This document shows, piece after piece, positions 1 through 8,818 of a stretch of DNA of 64,000 nt. Numbering within the stretch: position 1 is the first letter of the stretch; every line of letters begins with the position of its first letter. The DNA is taken from positions 1,736,001-1,800,000 of the forward strand of contig NZ_JAZHRT010000001.1 in NCBI RefSeq assembly GCF_036924535.1, written 5' to 3'. The stretch is from Bradyrhizobium sp. AZCC 2262 (GTDB taxonomy: Bacteria; Pseudomonadota; Alphaproteobacteria; Rhizobiales; Xanthobacteraceae). The position numbers and the translations under genes were made by a program. The notes under the pieces were generated by a model. That model searched no databases. It worked only from the letters and a program-made list of their open reading frames with translations, and was not told the origin of the DNA.

Positions 1-1212
1 GACACGATCCTCGTCGTCAATGCAGGTTCCTCAAGCGTCAAGTTCCAGGTCTTTTCGGTCGAGGGAGAGGGGAAGCTACAACGGCAAATCAAGGGCCAGA
101 TGGACGGCATCGGCAGTCGTCCGCGGCTTCGCGCGAGCGGCCCGAGCGGTGATCCGATGGCGGATCGCGCCTATCCGATCGAGGCGGTGGCCGATGTGCC
201 GGCCGCGATGGCTGTCGCAGGCGCGTGGCTGCGCGACGAACGCAGTATCACCCCTATCGCCGTCGGCCATCGCGTCGTCCATGGCGGGCCTGACCATGCG
301 CGCCCGGTGTTGATTGATCACGGGGTGGTGGGGCGGTTGGAGCGGTATGTCTCGCTGGCGCCACTGCACCAGCCACACAATCTCGCGCCGATCAGGACGC
401 TCCTGAACAATTTTCCGGCTCTGCCGCAGGTGGCTTGTTTCGATACTGCCTTTCATCGCGATCACGATGCGCTGGCGGACCATTATGCGATCCCGCACCA
501 GCTCCATGCAGAAGGCATCAGGCGCTACGGCTTCCATGGCCTGTCCTACGAGTATATCGCCAGGCGCCTGCCGCAGGTTGCGCCCGACCTTGCCGGCGGG
601 CGCGTGATTGTCGCCCATCTCGGCAGCGGCGCCTCGATGTGCGCGATGAAGAGTGGAAAGAGCGTCGAGAGCACCATGGGTTTTACGGCGCTGGACGGGC
701 TCGCGATGGGAACGCGCCCCGGCCAGCTCGATCCCGGCGTGGTGCTGTATCTGATCGCGGAAAAGGGCGTCTCGGTATCGAAGGTGCAGGATTTCCTCTA
801 TCGCGACTGCGGCCTGAAGGGGCTGTCGGGCGTCAGCAACGATATGCGTGAACTCGAGACGAGCGCGGAGCCGCGCGCGGCGTTTGCGATCGACTATTTC
901 GTCTACCGGGTCGGCCTCAACGCCGGCATGCTCGCGGCGGCGCTGCAGGGCCTTGACGCCTTCGTGTTCACTGCCGGGATCGGCGAGAACTCGGCCACGA
1001 TCCGGGCCCGCATTGCCGAGAGGCTGGCCTGGCTCGGCGTCGTGCTCGATCCGGCGGAGAATGCCAGGCACGCCAGCAAGATATCGCGATCCGACAGCCG
1101 TATTCCCGTCTATGTCGTTCCTACCGACGAAGAGCTGATGATTGCGCAGCACACGCTGGCGCTGCTGATGAATCGGCAAACGCCAAACCAGAAACGCGAG
1201 AGAGTGTCATGA
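1..1212 (+). CDS. ackA: Acetate kinase, 5' end cut by the window edge
   Basis: Interconverts acetyl phosphate plus ADP and acetate plus ATP in the cytoplasm. The frame is open from base 1 and shows the family's N-terminal phosphate-binding signature [10 protein letters not shown] from about visible residue 7, then HRVVHGG and the [21 protein letters not shown] and FTAGIGENS blocks. Some 403 residues are visible against a usual 400, so only a few N-terminal residues are missing. Its last four bases overlap fabI (ATGA), so the two are translationally coupled. It fits fermentative ATP formation at low oxygen, in line with the FixK boxes downstream. Confidence 0.95.
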   Translation, partial: DTILVVNAGSSSVKFQVFSVEGEGKLQRQIKGQMDGIGSRPRLRASGPSGDPMADRAYPIEAVADVPAAMAVAGAWLRDERSITPIAVGHRVVHGGPDHARPVLIDHGVVGRLERYVSLAPLHQPHNLAPIRTLLNNFPALPQVACFDTAFHRDHDALADHYAIPHQLHAEGIRRYGFHGLSYEYIARRLPQVAPDLAGGRVIVAHLGSGASMCAMKSGKSVESTMGFTALDGLAMGTRPGQLDPGVVLYLIAEKGVSVSKVQDFLYRDCGLKGLSGVSNDMRELETSAEPRAAFAIDYFVYRVGLNAGMLAAALQGLDAFVFTAGIGENSATIRARIAERLAWLGVVLDPAENARHASKISRSDSRIPVYVVPTDEELMIAQHTLALLMNRQTPNQKRERVS

Positions 1213-2000
1213 ACATCCCGGTATTTCCCGAGACCAAGGTCGCGTTGAAAGGCAAGAAGGGGCTCGTCGTTGGTATTGCCAACGATCAATCCATCGCGTG
1301 GGGTTGCGCCAAGGCGTTTCGGGCGTTGGGCGCCGATCTTGCCGTCACCTATCTGAACGAAAAGGCGAAGAAGCATGTCGAGCCGCTGGCCAAGGCACTG
1401 GAGTCGCCAATCTTCATGCCGCTCGATGTCATGGTCGACGGCGAAACCGAAAAGGTGTTCGAGAGGATCGAGAAGGAATGGGGCCAGCTCGATTTCCTGC
1501 TGCACTCCATCGCTTTCTCGCCGAAGGGTGCGCTGCACGGCCGCGTGGTCGACGTCGACCGCGAGGGTTTTCAGAAGACCATGGACGTATCCTGCTGGTC
1601 GTTCATGCGAATGGCGCATCTGGCCGAGCCGTTGATGAAGAACGGCGGCACCATATTCACCATGACCTATTATGGCAGTCAGATGGTGGTGAAGAATTAC
1701 AATGTCATGGGCGTTGCGAAGGCGGCCCTCGAGGCTGCGGTGCGCTACATCGCGGCCGAACTCGGTCCGAAAGGCATTCGCGTGCATGCCATCTCGCCTG
1801 GACCGCTGGCAACCCGCGCGGCGTCGGGCATTCCCGAGTTCGACGAATTAATGGACAAGGCGCAGTCGCAGGCGCCGACGCGCAGTCTGGTCAGTATCGA
1901 CGATGTGGGGAAGGCGACTGCGTTCCTCGCGCTCGACGGCGCCAAGCTGATTACGGGAAGCGTGCTCTATATCGATGGCGGCTATCACATCATCGATTGA
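1209..2000 (+). CDS. fabI: Enoyl-[acyl-carrier-protein] reductase (NADH), FabI
   Basis: Short-chain dehydrogenase fold enzyme that reduces enoyl-ACP in the last step of fatty-acid elongation. The 263-residue length is normal. Visible features are the nucleotide-binding segment [13 protein letters not shown] near residue 20, the catalytic Tyr-x6-Lys (Y164, K171) and the C-terminal segment [13 protein letters not shown]. The start overlaps the ackA stop, so it is the second gene of that operon. A second FabI copy elsewhere in such genomes is common; whether this one is essential cannot be told here. Confidence 0.95.
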   Translation: MNIPVFPETKVALKGKKGLVVGIANDQSIAWGCAKAFRALGADLAVTYLNEKAKKHVEPLAKALESPIFMPLDVMVDGETEKVFERIEKEWGQLDFLLHSIAFSPKGALHGRVVDVDREGFQKTMDVSCWSFMRMAHLAEPLMKNGGTIFTMTYYGSQMVVKNYNVMGVAKAALEAAVRYIAAELGPKGIRVHAISPGPLATRAASGIPEFDELMDKAQSQAPTRSLVSIDDVGKATAFLALDGAKLITGSVLYIDGGYHIID

Positions 2001-2017
2001 GGCGTAGCGTTTTTGCT

Positions 2018-2476
2018 TCAGCTGTAGTGCAGGCCGATCACCTCGGCGACGCAGGCGGGGCGCTTGCCGCCCTCGATCTCGATCGCTACGCGATAATGGA
2101 CGCGCAAGCCGTTGGGCGGCACTTCCTCGGCTTCCGCAATGCTGACGCGGCCGCGCAATTTTGAGCCTGCCGGCACCGGCGCGAGATATCGGATGCGGTC
2201 AGCGCCATAATTCAACGTGTTCTTCAGCCCCTTCAGACCCATCACCGAGCGGATGAACATCGGCGTCAGACTCAACGACAGCAGGCCGTGAGCGATAGTC
2301 TTGCCGCCCGGCATCTCCTCTTGCGCACGCTCCTGGTCGACATGGATCCACTGCTCGTCGCAGGTTGCCTCCGCGAACTTGTTGATGCGGTCCTGCGTCA
2401 CTTCGATCCAGTCGCTGACGCCGACCTCCGTGCCGACGGCGGCCTTCAGCTCCTCGAACCCGTTGAAAATCTGCAT
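2018..2476 (-). CDS. MaoC-family dehydratase (hot-dog fold)
   Basis: Predicted R-specific enoyl-CoA hydratase of 152 residues. The hydratase signature lies around residues 48-68, where an FAEATCDEQWIHVD block precedes GKTIAHGLLSLSL with the expected Asp and His. The start MQIFNGFEEL was chosen because the long upstream extension of the frame is only a shadow of the CoA-transferase gene. It lies 23 bp after scoB on the same strand. With the phasin gene on the other side, a role in supplying or using 3-hydroxyacyl-CoA for polyhydroxyalkanoate is a reasonable inference. Confidence 0.9.
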   Translation of the reverse strand: MQIFNGFEELKAAVGTEVGVSDWIEVTQDRINKFAEATCDEQWIHVDQERAQEEMPGGKTIAHGLLSLSLTPMFIRSVMGLKGLKNTLNYGADRIRYLAPVPAGSKLRGRVSIAEAEEVPPNGLRVHYRVAIEIEGGKRPACVAEVIGLHYS

Positions 2477-2499
2477 GGCTTTGACCCGTTCTTCGCGCG

Positions 2500-3150
2500 T
2501 TACAGCTTCATTTCCGGGACCCTGTCTGGAATGGTGAGCTCGGCCTCCGTCACCGCCAGCACCTCGGCGACGGTGACGCCGGGCGCCGTTTCCTGCAGCG
2601 TCGCCTTGCCACCGGGAAAGGCGATCACCGCCATATCGGTGACGACGAGATCGACCGGCCGCGCCGAAGTTAATGGCAGGTTGCATTTGGCGACGATCTT
2701 GGACTTGCCATTGGCCGCGTGCTGCATGGCGACGATCACGCGTTTGGCCCCGCTGACCAGGTCCATGGCGCCGCCCATGCCCGGCACCATCTTGCCGGGG
2801 ATCATCCAGTTGGCGAGGCGTCCACCGGCATCGACCTGCAAACCGCCGAGCACCGTGATGTCGACATGGCCGCCGCGGATCAGGCCGAACGACATCGCGC
2901 TGTCGAAGGTGGCGGCGCCCGGCAGCGCGCTGATCGGCCTGCCGCCGGCATCGGTCAGCAATGGATGGGCCAAGCCCTGCTCGGGGATGGGACCGGTGCC
3001 GATCAGGCCGTTCTCGGATTGGAAGAACACGTTCATTCCCTCGGGCACGTAGTTCGCGACCAGCGTCGGAATGCCGATGCCGAGATTGACGAGGTTGCCG
3101 GGCCGAAGCTCTTGCGCCACGCGCCGGGCGATGATGGTTTGTGCATCCAT
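2500..3150 (-). CDS. scoB: 3-oxoacid CoA-transferase, subunit B
   Basis: Small subunit (216 residues) of a family I CoA-transferase that moves CoA between succinyl-CoA or acetyl-CoA and acetoacetate. The active-site glutamate motif SENGLIGTGP is at about residues 45-55, and NLGIGIPTLVANY is the typical N-terminal block. It begins 3 bp after the end of subunit A, and maoC follows, so these three genes form an operon. The divergent phasin gene suggests that ketone-body or PHB turnover is the physiological setting. Confidence 0.93.
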   Translation of the reverse strand: MDAQTIIARRVAQELRPGNLVNLGIGIPTLVANYVPEGMNVFFQSENGLIGTGPIPEQGLAHPLLTDAGGRPISALPGAATFDSAMSFGLIRGGHVDITVLGGLQVDAGGRLANWMIPGKMVPGMGGAMDLVSGAKRVIVAMQHAANGKSKIVAKCNLPLTSARPVDLVVTDMAVIAFPGGKATLQETAPGVTVAEVLAVTEAELTIPDRVPEMKL

Positions 3151-3153
3151 GGG

Positions 3154-3801
3154 TCACCCGTTCGCGATGAGGTAATCGACCAGGGGGCCGGGGGTCACGA
3201 CATGGTCGGGCGCGATGACGCCGACCGGAACGATGTGTTCGGCGGTGACGATCACCGTGTCGGCTGCCATCGCCATCACCGGATTGAAGTTGCGCGCGGT
3301 GAGGGCGTAGGAGAGGTTGCCGGCATAGTCGGCCAGAAATGCGTGCACCAGCGCGAAATCGGCGCGCAGCGCGGTCTCCAGCAGGTACGTCTTCCCGTTC
3401 ACATCGATCTTCTGCTTGCCCTCCTCGACAAGGGTGCCGACGCCGGTTGGCGTCAGCACGCCGCCGAGGCCGCAGCCGCCGGCTCGGATACGCTCGACGA
3501 AGGTACCCTGCGGGATCAGGTCGACGGTGATCTGTTTGCCTAGCATCTGCTGCTGCGCCTTGGGATTGAGCCCGATATGGGTGCCAATCATGCGTGACAC
3601 CTGCGCGCCCTCGAACAACTTGCCGACGCCTTTTCCGGGTGTGGCCGCGTCATTGCTGATCAAGGAAAGGCCCGACTTCTTCTGCCGCACCAGCTCGTCG
3701 AGCAAGCGCTCCGGTGTCCCGACACCCATGAAGCCGCCAACCATGATGCTCGCCCCGGCCGGGATCATCGCAACGGCTTCTTCCACGGAGACGGCCTTCA
3801 T
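3154..3801 (-). CDS. scoA: 3-oxoacid CoA-transferase, subunit A
   Basis: Large-type subunit of the same CoA-transferase (215 residues), with the CoA-binding glycine motif GGFMGVGTPERLLDELV near residue 20 and GGCGLGGVLTPTGVGT near residue 110. The start MKAVSVEEAV is set by a GGAGG sequence six bases upstream; the longer frame to 3954 has no ribosome site. First gene of the operon scoA-scoB-maoC. A perfect FixK/FNR box is centred about 85 bp upstream, so oxygen-responsive control is likely. Confidence 0.93.
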   Translation of the reverse strand: MKAVSVEEAVAMIPAGASIMVGGFMGVGTPERLLDELVRQKKSGLSLISNDAATPGKGVGKLFEGAQVSRMIGTHIGLNPKAQQQMLGKQITVDLIPQGTFVERIRAGGCGLGGVLTPTGVGTLVEEGKQKIDVNGKTYLLETALRADFALVHAFLADYAGNLSYALTARNFNPVMAMAADTVIVTAEHIVPVGVIAPDHVVTPGPLVDYLIANG

Positions 3802-3879
3802 GTTGAACCTCCAGCCAGCAAGCGGTCGGTGAAAGTGCGGAAGCGACGATGATGTTGATAAGAGGCCGAGAACGCTCCT

Positions 3880-3893
3880 TTGATCTGTATCAA
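3880..3893. promoter_or_regulatory. FixK/FNR box between scoA and the phasin gene
   Basis: Perfect palindrome TTGAT-CTGT-ATCAA in the divergent region. It could serve either scoA (ATG 79 bp away) or the phasin gene (ATG 154 bp away). This is the known site type for FixK2, FnrN and Anr proteins. Confidence 0.8.
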
Positions 3894-4046
3894 GGCTTTC
3901 TGCTATTCCGCGCGCTGGATGGTAATGCCAACGCCTTCGACCGCTCCCGCCCATGCCAGCGCTCTATGCCGGCTATTTTGGAGCATGGTTCGGAGGGCTC
4001 CGAACGAAGTCGAAATCAATTCGTCCTGCAAAAAGAGGAGTTAGTC

Positions 4047-4397
4047 ATGTCAGACGCCAACCTTTCCGCCGACAAGATCCGTACGATGCTGGCCGAAACC
4101 AACGGGCGCCTTCGAAAGGCCAGCGCGGAGTATTTTGACCTGCTCGAAAAGGGCCTGGGCTCCTCGCCACTGCCGGTCGCCGGCCAGGCCAAGCAGTTCT
4201 GCGACTACATGCAGCGCAATGTCACCGCAACATTCGATTTCGGCGATAAGCTGATTCAAGCCAAGGACATGCAGGACGCCACCAGGATCCAGTCCGAATT
4301 TTTCCAGGAACAGATGCGATCGCTGACCGACCATGCGAGGAGCATGGGTGAGTCTGCCATGAAAGCTGCGACGGGTGTCTTTACCCCAAAGAGCTGA
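4047..4397 (+). CDS. Phasin family protein
   Basis: Helical 116-residue protein matching the rhizobial phasin family (FDFGDKLIQAKDMQDATRIQSEFFQEQMRSL around residues 65-95). Phasins coat polyhydroxyalkanoate granules. No signal peptide or membrane segment is present. The start MSDANLSADK follows an AAGAGGAG ribosome site; the upstream in-frame extension would run through the FixK box. It sits divergent from the CoA-transferase operon, consistent with PHB metabolism under oxygen limitation. Confidence 0.88.
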   Translation: MSDANLSADKIRTMLAETNGRLRKASAEYFDLLEKGLGSSPLPVAGQAKQFCDYMQRNVTATFDFGDKLIQAKDMQDATRIQSEFFQEQMRSLTDHARSMGESAMKAATGVFTPKS

Positions 4398-4465
4398 ACG
4401 CAATTGCAGGACCGGCCGAGGCGCTCGAAGATGCCTCTGTCGGCCCGATCAAGCGTGGGACGGTT

Positions 4466-4924
4466 ATGGTGGCTCAATTTATGGTCGGCTGCATCGTCAG
4501 CGTGATCAGCATCATGATTCATGCGCTGGTGACCGTCGGCGCGGTCGGCATTGCCCGCTTCGCGGGGCTGCGGCACACCGAGCGGCCGAGATTGCATTTG
4601 ATGCTTGTGATGGTCGCGACCGCTGCGGCGCTGATGGTGGCGCACACGCTGGAGGTCTTCGTTTGGGCGCTGGCCTATGCGGCCGTAGGCGCGGCGCCTG
4701 ACGGCAGCGATCTGCTCTATTTCGCCTTCGTCAACTACACCACGCTCGGGTACGGAGATATTACGCCTGTGGAGGTGTGGCGGCTGATTGGGCCGATGAC
4801 CGCAATGAACGGCATCCTGATGTTCGGCTGGTCAACCGCCGTCCTGTTCGAAGTGCTACGCAAGACGGTCGAGCATCTTGCGTCGATGGGCAAACCGGGG
4901 CTCAGTTATTCAGATCGAGGCTAA
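4466..4924 (+). CDS. Two-TM potassium-channel-like membrane protein
   Basis: 152-residue inner-membrane protein. Hydrophobic helices lie at about residues 5-30 and 45-75, followed by a pore loop with the selectivity-filter sequence TTLGYGDITP near residue 92 and a final helix at about 108-130. TxGYGD is the K+ channel filter, but the protein lacks any cytoplasmic RCK domain. Its 3' end overlaps the convergent Crp/Fnr regulator by 23 bp. Function in ion balance is an inference. Confidence 0.82.
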   Translation: MVAQFMVGCIVSVISIMIHALVTVGAVGIARFAGLRHTERPRLHLMLVMVATAAALMVAHTLEVFVWALAYAAVGAAPDGSDLLYFAFVNYTTLGYGDITPVEVWRLIGPMTAMNGILMFGWSTAVLFEVLRKTVEHLASMGKPGLSYSDRG

Positions 4925-5585
4925 CGAGCTGCGGGCGGTTCAGAAGGACGATCTGGCGTTGATTGCTGCCGATAAATCCGATGATGTCGAGTTCATGCAG
5001 CCGCGACAGCGCGCGGGACACGGTCTCCAGTGTTAAGCCCAGATAGTCGGCGATGTCACGCCGGGACATCGGCAGTGGCATGATGCCGGCTGCCGTCAGC
5101 CGTCGGTCCATCTCGATCAGAAAGGCAGCGACCCGCTCCAGCGAAGTCTTGCGGCCGAGCAGAAGCATGTGGTCTTCCGCGTGCTGCAGGTTGCTCGTGG
5201 TCATGCTGAGCAGGTTTCGCGAGACCATGGCATCGCTATTGGCCGCTATCTCGAGGCTGCGCCGCTTGATCAGGCGTACCGTGGTGTTGACGATCGCCTC
5301 CGCCGTAAACCGGTGCTCGGTCCCATTCTCCAGTCCGAAGATATCGCCGACGAGGTGAAACGCGCCGATCTGGCGGCGACCGTCCGAAAGCAGCTTGTAA
5401 CTTCGCACTGCACCAATCTTGACCTGATACACGTAGTCCGCAGGCTCCTTTTCGCCGTAGATTTCGACGCCCTTTTTGTAGGTAAATTCGTTTAAACTGA
5501 CTTTTGGATTGGATTCACTCGCTATTCCGAGTTCGCCGAGAGAGGTGGGACGGGGGGCCGGATCGGTCGTAATGCGGAGGAACAT
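4902..5585 (-). CDS. Crp/Fnr-family regulator, FixK-like
   Basis: 227-residue transcription factor with an N-terminal cyclic-nucleotide-binding-like beta-roll (about residues 30-145) and a C-terminal winged helix with recognition helix LTLETVSRALSRL near residue 190. The E--SR recognition residues fit binding of TTGAT-N4-ATCAA sites, five of which lie in the first 15.3 kb of this window. The protein has no cysteine at all, so it cannot carry the Fnr iron-sulfur cluster and resembles FixK rather than Fnr. It may act on its neighbours, but whether it or a distant FixK2 is the true regulator cannot be decided here. Confidence 0.88.
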   Translation of the reverse strand: MFLRITTDPAPRPTSLGELGIASESNPKVSLNEFTYKKGVEIYGEKEPADYVYQVKIGAVRSYKLLSDGRRQIGAFHLVGDIFGLENGTEHRFTAEAIVNTTVRLIKRRSLEIAANSDAMVSRNLLSMTTSNLQHAEDHMLLLGRKTSLERVAAFLIEMDRRLTAAGIMPLPMSRRDIADYLGLTLETVSRALSRLHELDIIGFIGSNQRQIVLLNRPQLVSLDLNN

Positions 5586-5887
5586 GGGCCAACTCCTGAC
5601 TAGTCGTTGGGTGTCTTTTACTTAACTTGTGAAACGCATTTCTCATCGAGCGGAAATGTGCCGCCGCTGTCCCGCTACCATTGCGAGTGTATCTTCGACC
5701 ACGGAAGCATTCTTAACTATTGTCTGATGGTTCATTGTACCAAAGGACAGGTCGGCAATGGCTAGTCGTCGCGTGAGGATACAGGGTCACGCATGAACTT
5801 GGGGATGAGGAGGAGCTCCCTTTTGGTGCTTCGGGGAATCGAGCAGAGATATTTCGATTGTTTTGATTTAACAGCGAGGAGGGGCAG
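5586..5887. other. Divergent promoter region between FixK-like and FixJ-like genes
   Basis: About 300 bp of AT-richer sequence between two divergent regulator genes. I see no perfect FixK box and no complete TAAA-N6-TTTA element here. A TTG start with a GAGGAGGGG ribosome site marks its right end. Confidence 0.5.
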
Positions 5888-6520
5888 TTGCCTGGCCTTG
5901 TTCACGTCATAGATGACGATGCTTCCTTTAGAACGGCCGTCGCGCGCCGGCTGAAATTGGCGGGCTATGACGTCGAAACCTATTCGTCGGCCCAACAATT
6001 GCTGGATCGCCTCCCGGACGCTCAAAAGCCTGGATGCATCCTGCTCGACGTGCAGATGCCGGGCTTGAGCGGCCTCGAATTGCAAAGCCGCCTCATCGAG
6101 CGCGGTTCGACGCTGCCGATCGTCTTCGTTACCGGGTATGCCGATACGCCGACGACCGTGCGCGCCGTCAAGGCAGGCGCCGAGGATTTCCTGGCCAAGC
6201 CGGCATCGTCAGAACAGCTGATCGACGCAATCGAGCGCGCCATGGCGCGCTACGAGACTACACGCCATCAACAGAGCGAGCTCGGTTCCCTTCGCCGGCT
6301 GGTGGCGACCCTGACGCCACGCGAGCGACAGGTTTTCAATCTGATCATCCGCGGCAAGATCAACAGGCAAATCGCTTTCGAGCTGGGAACGACCGAGCGA
6401 ACGGTGAAAGCTCATCGCCACCAGGTGATGGAGAAGATGCAGGTTCATTCGTTCGCCGAACTGGTTTCGAATGCGGAACGGCTTGGCATGCTGGATCCGG
6501 ACCGCGATCCAAGCAGGTGA
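5888..6520 (+). CDS. FixJ-like response regulator (receiver plus LuxR-type HTH)
   Basis: 210-residue two-component regulator. The receiver domain spans about residues 1-125 with acidic pocket DDD at 9-11, phosphoacceptor D54 in CILLDVQMPG and a lysine in FLAKP. A LuxR/NarL helix-turn-helix follows from about residue 140 (TLTPRERQVFNLIIRGKINRQIA). The start is TTG, chosen because GAGGAGGGG lies directly upstream and no ATG fits. No partner kinase is adjacent. The family includes FixJ, which drives fixK in rhizobia, so control of the divergent FixK-like gene is an attractive inference. Confidence 0.88.
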   Translation: MPGLVHVIDDDASFRTAVARRLKLAGYDVETYSSAQQLLDRLPDAQKPGCILLDVQMPGLSGLELQSRLIERGSTLPIVFVTGYADTPTTVRAVKAGAEDFLAKPASSEQLIDAIERAMARYETTRHQQSELGSLRRLVATLTPRERQVFNLIIRGKINRQIAFELGTTERTVKAHRHQVMEKMQVHSFAELVSNAERLGMLDPDRDPSR

Positions 6521-6651
6521 TCGATATATTCAGCAAACGCGTTTGGTTGCCGAACGACCTTGCACGTAAGGACAATATGAAGGTCTTGTGACAATGTGCA
6601 GAATGGGTGCGCAATGAAACAAACCGTTGAACCCCTGGGTGGAGCAACATC

Positions 6652-7026
6652 GTGCCAGCCCGCAGTTCCGTTTTTATCGTGGACGATGACCAGTCGATGC
6701 GCACGGGCATCAAGCGTCTGCTGAGAGTTCACGGCTTCCATTCAACATTGTTCGAGTCGGCCAATGCGCTGCTCACTTACGGCGATTTCGACAAGGCGTT
6801 TTGCTTCATCCTGGACATCAACTTGAATGGAGAATCCGGCATCGAGCTGTGCCGGCGCCTCGCGGGTAGCGGGGTAAGCCTGCCGGTCATCTATATTACC
6901 GGCAACGACAGCGAAGCGAACCGTGCGGCCGCAATCGAGTCGGGTTGTGTCGCCTACCTGACAAAACCTTTTGCCGCACTGTCGCTCATCGAACCCATTG
7001 AAAAAGTGCACGCCACCGCTGCTTAG
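6652..7026 (+). CDS. Stand-alone receiver-domain protein
   Basis: 124-residue single receiver domain with acidic residues DDD at 11-13, phosphoacceptor D55 in FILDINLNGESG and conserved Thr/Lys in ITGN and YLTKP. No output domain follows; the frame ends right after the fold. The GTG start is supported by GGTGGAG upstream. It lies 131 bp after the FixJ-like gene on the same strand. Such proteins act as phosphate sinks or phosphorelay shuttles, like the receiver-only proteins near rhizobial FixLJ systems. Its kinase is not visible. Confidence 0.85.
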   Translation: MPARSSVFIVDDDQSMRTGIKRLLRVHGFHSTLFESANALLTYGDFDKAFCFILDINLNGESGIELCRRLAGSGVSLPVIYITGNDSEANRAAAIESGCVAYLTKPFAALSLIEPIEKVHATAA

Positions 7027-7038
7027 GCGATCCTCGGC

Positions 7039-7662
7039 TCATTCATCAATGTCCTGTTCGAACGTCTGTGCGGGCGCGCTCTTGTGGACGATGGCGAATT
7101 GGCCAAGCGGCAGCGACGTCGTGAGCGACAACAGGTTTGAATCCATGAACTCCAGCCGCAACATCTGTCCCGTACCTATTTTCTCGAGCAGCAACGGGTC
7201 GACGACGGTGCCGGCGATGCAGCCGTTAGTGAGGCACCAGGTATAGGGCACGCGATAGGGGCTGCCTCCATCGACAGCAAGCTTGACTGGATTTGGCAGG
7301 TACATGCCGACCGGGCAAAACACCTGTAGCCGCCTGGCGTCGTCACCTTCGCGCTCGATGATATCCAGGCGCACTGCCATTTGACCGGTCGGGAACGTGC
7401 CGGTGATCGAAGTCCGGCACAGCATTTTGGTGCCAACCGGCTTGAAGCAGAGCTTCTTCCAGTCGCCATAAGTGACATCCTTGACCTCGCGCTGCCCACG
7501 CGGGGCCATTTCGGCCCCCGTGGGCACGGCGGCCGAGTTCTGTTGCGATGCGGCTGGCTGGTCGAACACGATGCTCGTGAGCACGGCCAACAAGAGCGCC
7601 CGGAAGGAATGCTTCGCGTAGGCTGTCTTCAGCTGCAGTTCGGTTTGATGCGTGACCGTCAT
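7039..7662 (-). CDS. Invasion-associated locus B (IalB) family exported protein
   Basis: 207-residue protein with a hydrophobic N-terminal export segment (about residues 20-40). The IalB core starts at DVTYGDWKKLC and carries paired cysteines (residues near 72, 82, 116, 143 and 148), which suggests disulfides in the periplasm. IalB proteins are widespread in Rhizobiales; the biochemical role is not known. It lies 27 bp downstream of the hydrolase gene on the same strand and is convergent with the receiver gene, 12 bp apart. Confidence 0.85.
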   Translation of the reverse strand: MTVTHQTELQLKTAYAKHSFRALLLAVLTSIVFDQPAASQQNSAAVPTGAEMAPRGQREVKDVTYGDWKKLCFKPVGTKMLCRTSITGTFPTGQMAVRLDIIEREGDDARRLQVFCPVGMYLPNPVKLAVDGGSPYRVPYTWCLTNGCIAGTVVDPLLLEKIGTGQMLRLEFMDSNLLSLTTSLPLGQFAIVHKSAPAQTFEQDIDE

Positions 7663-7689
7663 GGCTGCACCTCCAGATTTCGGCTTCGC

Positions 7690-8586
7690 CTATTTCTGTG
7701 CATCCAGGAACTTCGCCACGAGCGGCGACCAGATCGGGATGGCGTCGGGAGAGCCGAGAAAGAAATGCCCGTCGTTGCCGAACGGCGGCATCAAATGGTA
7801 TTCGGCCTTGCCGCCGGCCGCGGTAAAGGCTTCGAGCATGCGTTTCGACAGGGCAGGGCCGAAGAAGGTATCGTTCTCGATATAGATCCACAGCATTGGG
7901 ATGCGCGATGTCCGGCCGAACTCGCCGGTCATCTCCACCAGTTTGTCCGGCGCGCAATTGTTGTTTGGCTTGCCGTCAACACGGCCGCCGCGGCCGGCGG
8001 CAAAGATGATGATGGCCTTGACCGGTGGCGGGTTCAGGCTTGAAAGCGCGATCCCGGCCCAGCCGCCGGCGGACTGCCCGACGACGATGACGTCCTTTGG
8101 CACAACGCGCTTTTCGGCCGTCAGATAGTCGATGATCCAGAGATCAGCTTGCGCAATTGCCAGCGCGGGAGCACGGAAATCGGGATTGCTGCACTTTCCG
8201 ACCTTCGAGAAGAACGGGCCGTAGATTCCATGCTCGGACATATCGATGGCGGACGCACCGTATCCCGATCCGACGGGGGCGACCACGAGATTGCCGCGCT
8301 GGGCAAACCATTTGGCGGCGTCGCGAAACTCGACGAGGGGGAAGAAGCTGCGCTGAGTTGGGTTGAGCGAAACGCCGTGGTTCATGATCACCAGCGGGAA
8401 TGGCCCGTCACCGATCGGCCGGACCACATAGGCGAACATCGGAAGCGGCAGCGGCAGCGCCCAGATCTCCTCTTGAATGCGGACCGGTCCGGGCTTGTCC
8501 TCCGCTTGTGCCGGCGCGACAAAGGCGGCCAGCATGTGCATCGTTGCCGCGAACAGCCGTCTGATCGAAAGGTATCGGCACCGCAT
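7690..8586 (-). CDS. Exported alpha/beta-hydrolase
   Basis: 298-residue hydrolase with an N-terminal signal peptide ending near AQAED (residue 29). The nucleophile elbow GQSAGGWAG is at about residue 168, an oxyanion-hole segment MNHGVSL lies near residue 70, and a late Asp and His (GNDGHFF) complete a plausible triad. The fold resembles dienelactone-hydrolase or chlorophyllase-like enzymes; the substrate is unknown. It heads a two-gene unit with the IalB gene, and a FixK box lies 78 bp upstream. Confidence 0.82.
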   Translation of the reverse strand: MRCRYLSIRRLFAATMHMLAAFVAPAQAEDKPGPVRIQEEIWALPLPLPMFAYVVRPIGDGPFPLVIMNHGVSLNPTQRSFFPLVEFRDAAKWFAQRGNLVVAPVGSGYGASAIDMSEHGIYGPFFSKVGKCSNPDFRAPALAIAQADLWIIDYLTAEKRVVPKDVIVVGQSAGGWAGIALSSLNPPPVKAIIIFAAGRGGRVDGKPNNNCAPDKLVEMTGEFGRTSRIPMLWIYIENDTFFGPALSKRMLEAFTAAGGKAEYHLMPPFGNDGHFFLGSPDAIPIWSPLVAKFLDAQK

Positions 8587-8663
8587 CCCTCTCTCCCTCA
8601 GCCGATTGGCGTTTCCCCGGTCGCTTTGCGTTGCGATCTGACGGCCGAAATTCCAAGAAACAA

Positions 8664-8677
8664 TTGATTCAGATCAA
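8664..8677. promoter_or_regulatory. FixK/FNR box between the hydrolase and SulP genes
   Basis: Perfect palindrome TTGAT-TCAG-ATCAA, 78 bp upstream of the hydrolase ATG and 142 bp upstream of the SulP ATG. It could serve one or both divergent units. Confidence 0.8.
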
Positions 8678-8818
8678 CCCGGACTGGCGCGAGAGCGGCG
8701 TCTGTGGGCCCGATCAACCCAAGCATATCCGCGATGCGTGCCTTTGATCCGCCAATGTGCCGCGGGGAGACCCTGGACTTCGCCGGCGGCCATCTCGACA
8801 CCTGCACAAGAGGCCGCC

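Noticed and set aside
76..1179. Long minus-strand open frame opposite ackA
   Set aside because: It is the GC-rich shadow of the acetate kinase frame; no ribosome site or family similarity.
2018..3157. A 379-residue protein spanning the MaoC gene and scoB
   Set aside because: Only the last 152 residues have family character; the front is out of phase with scoB.
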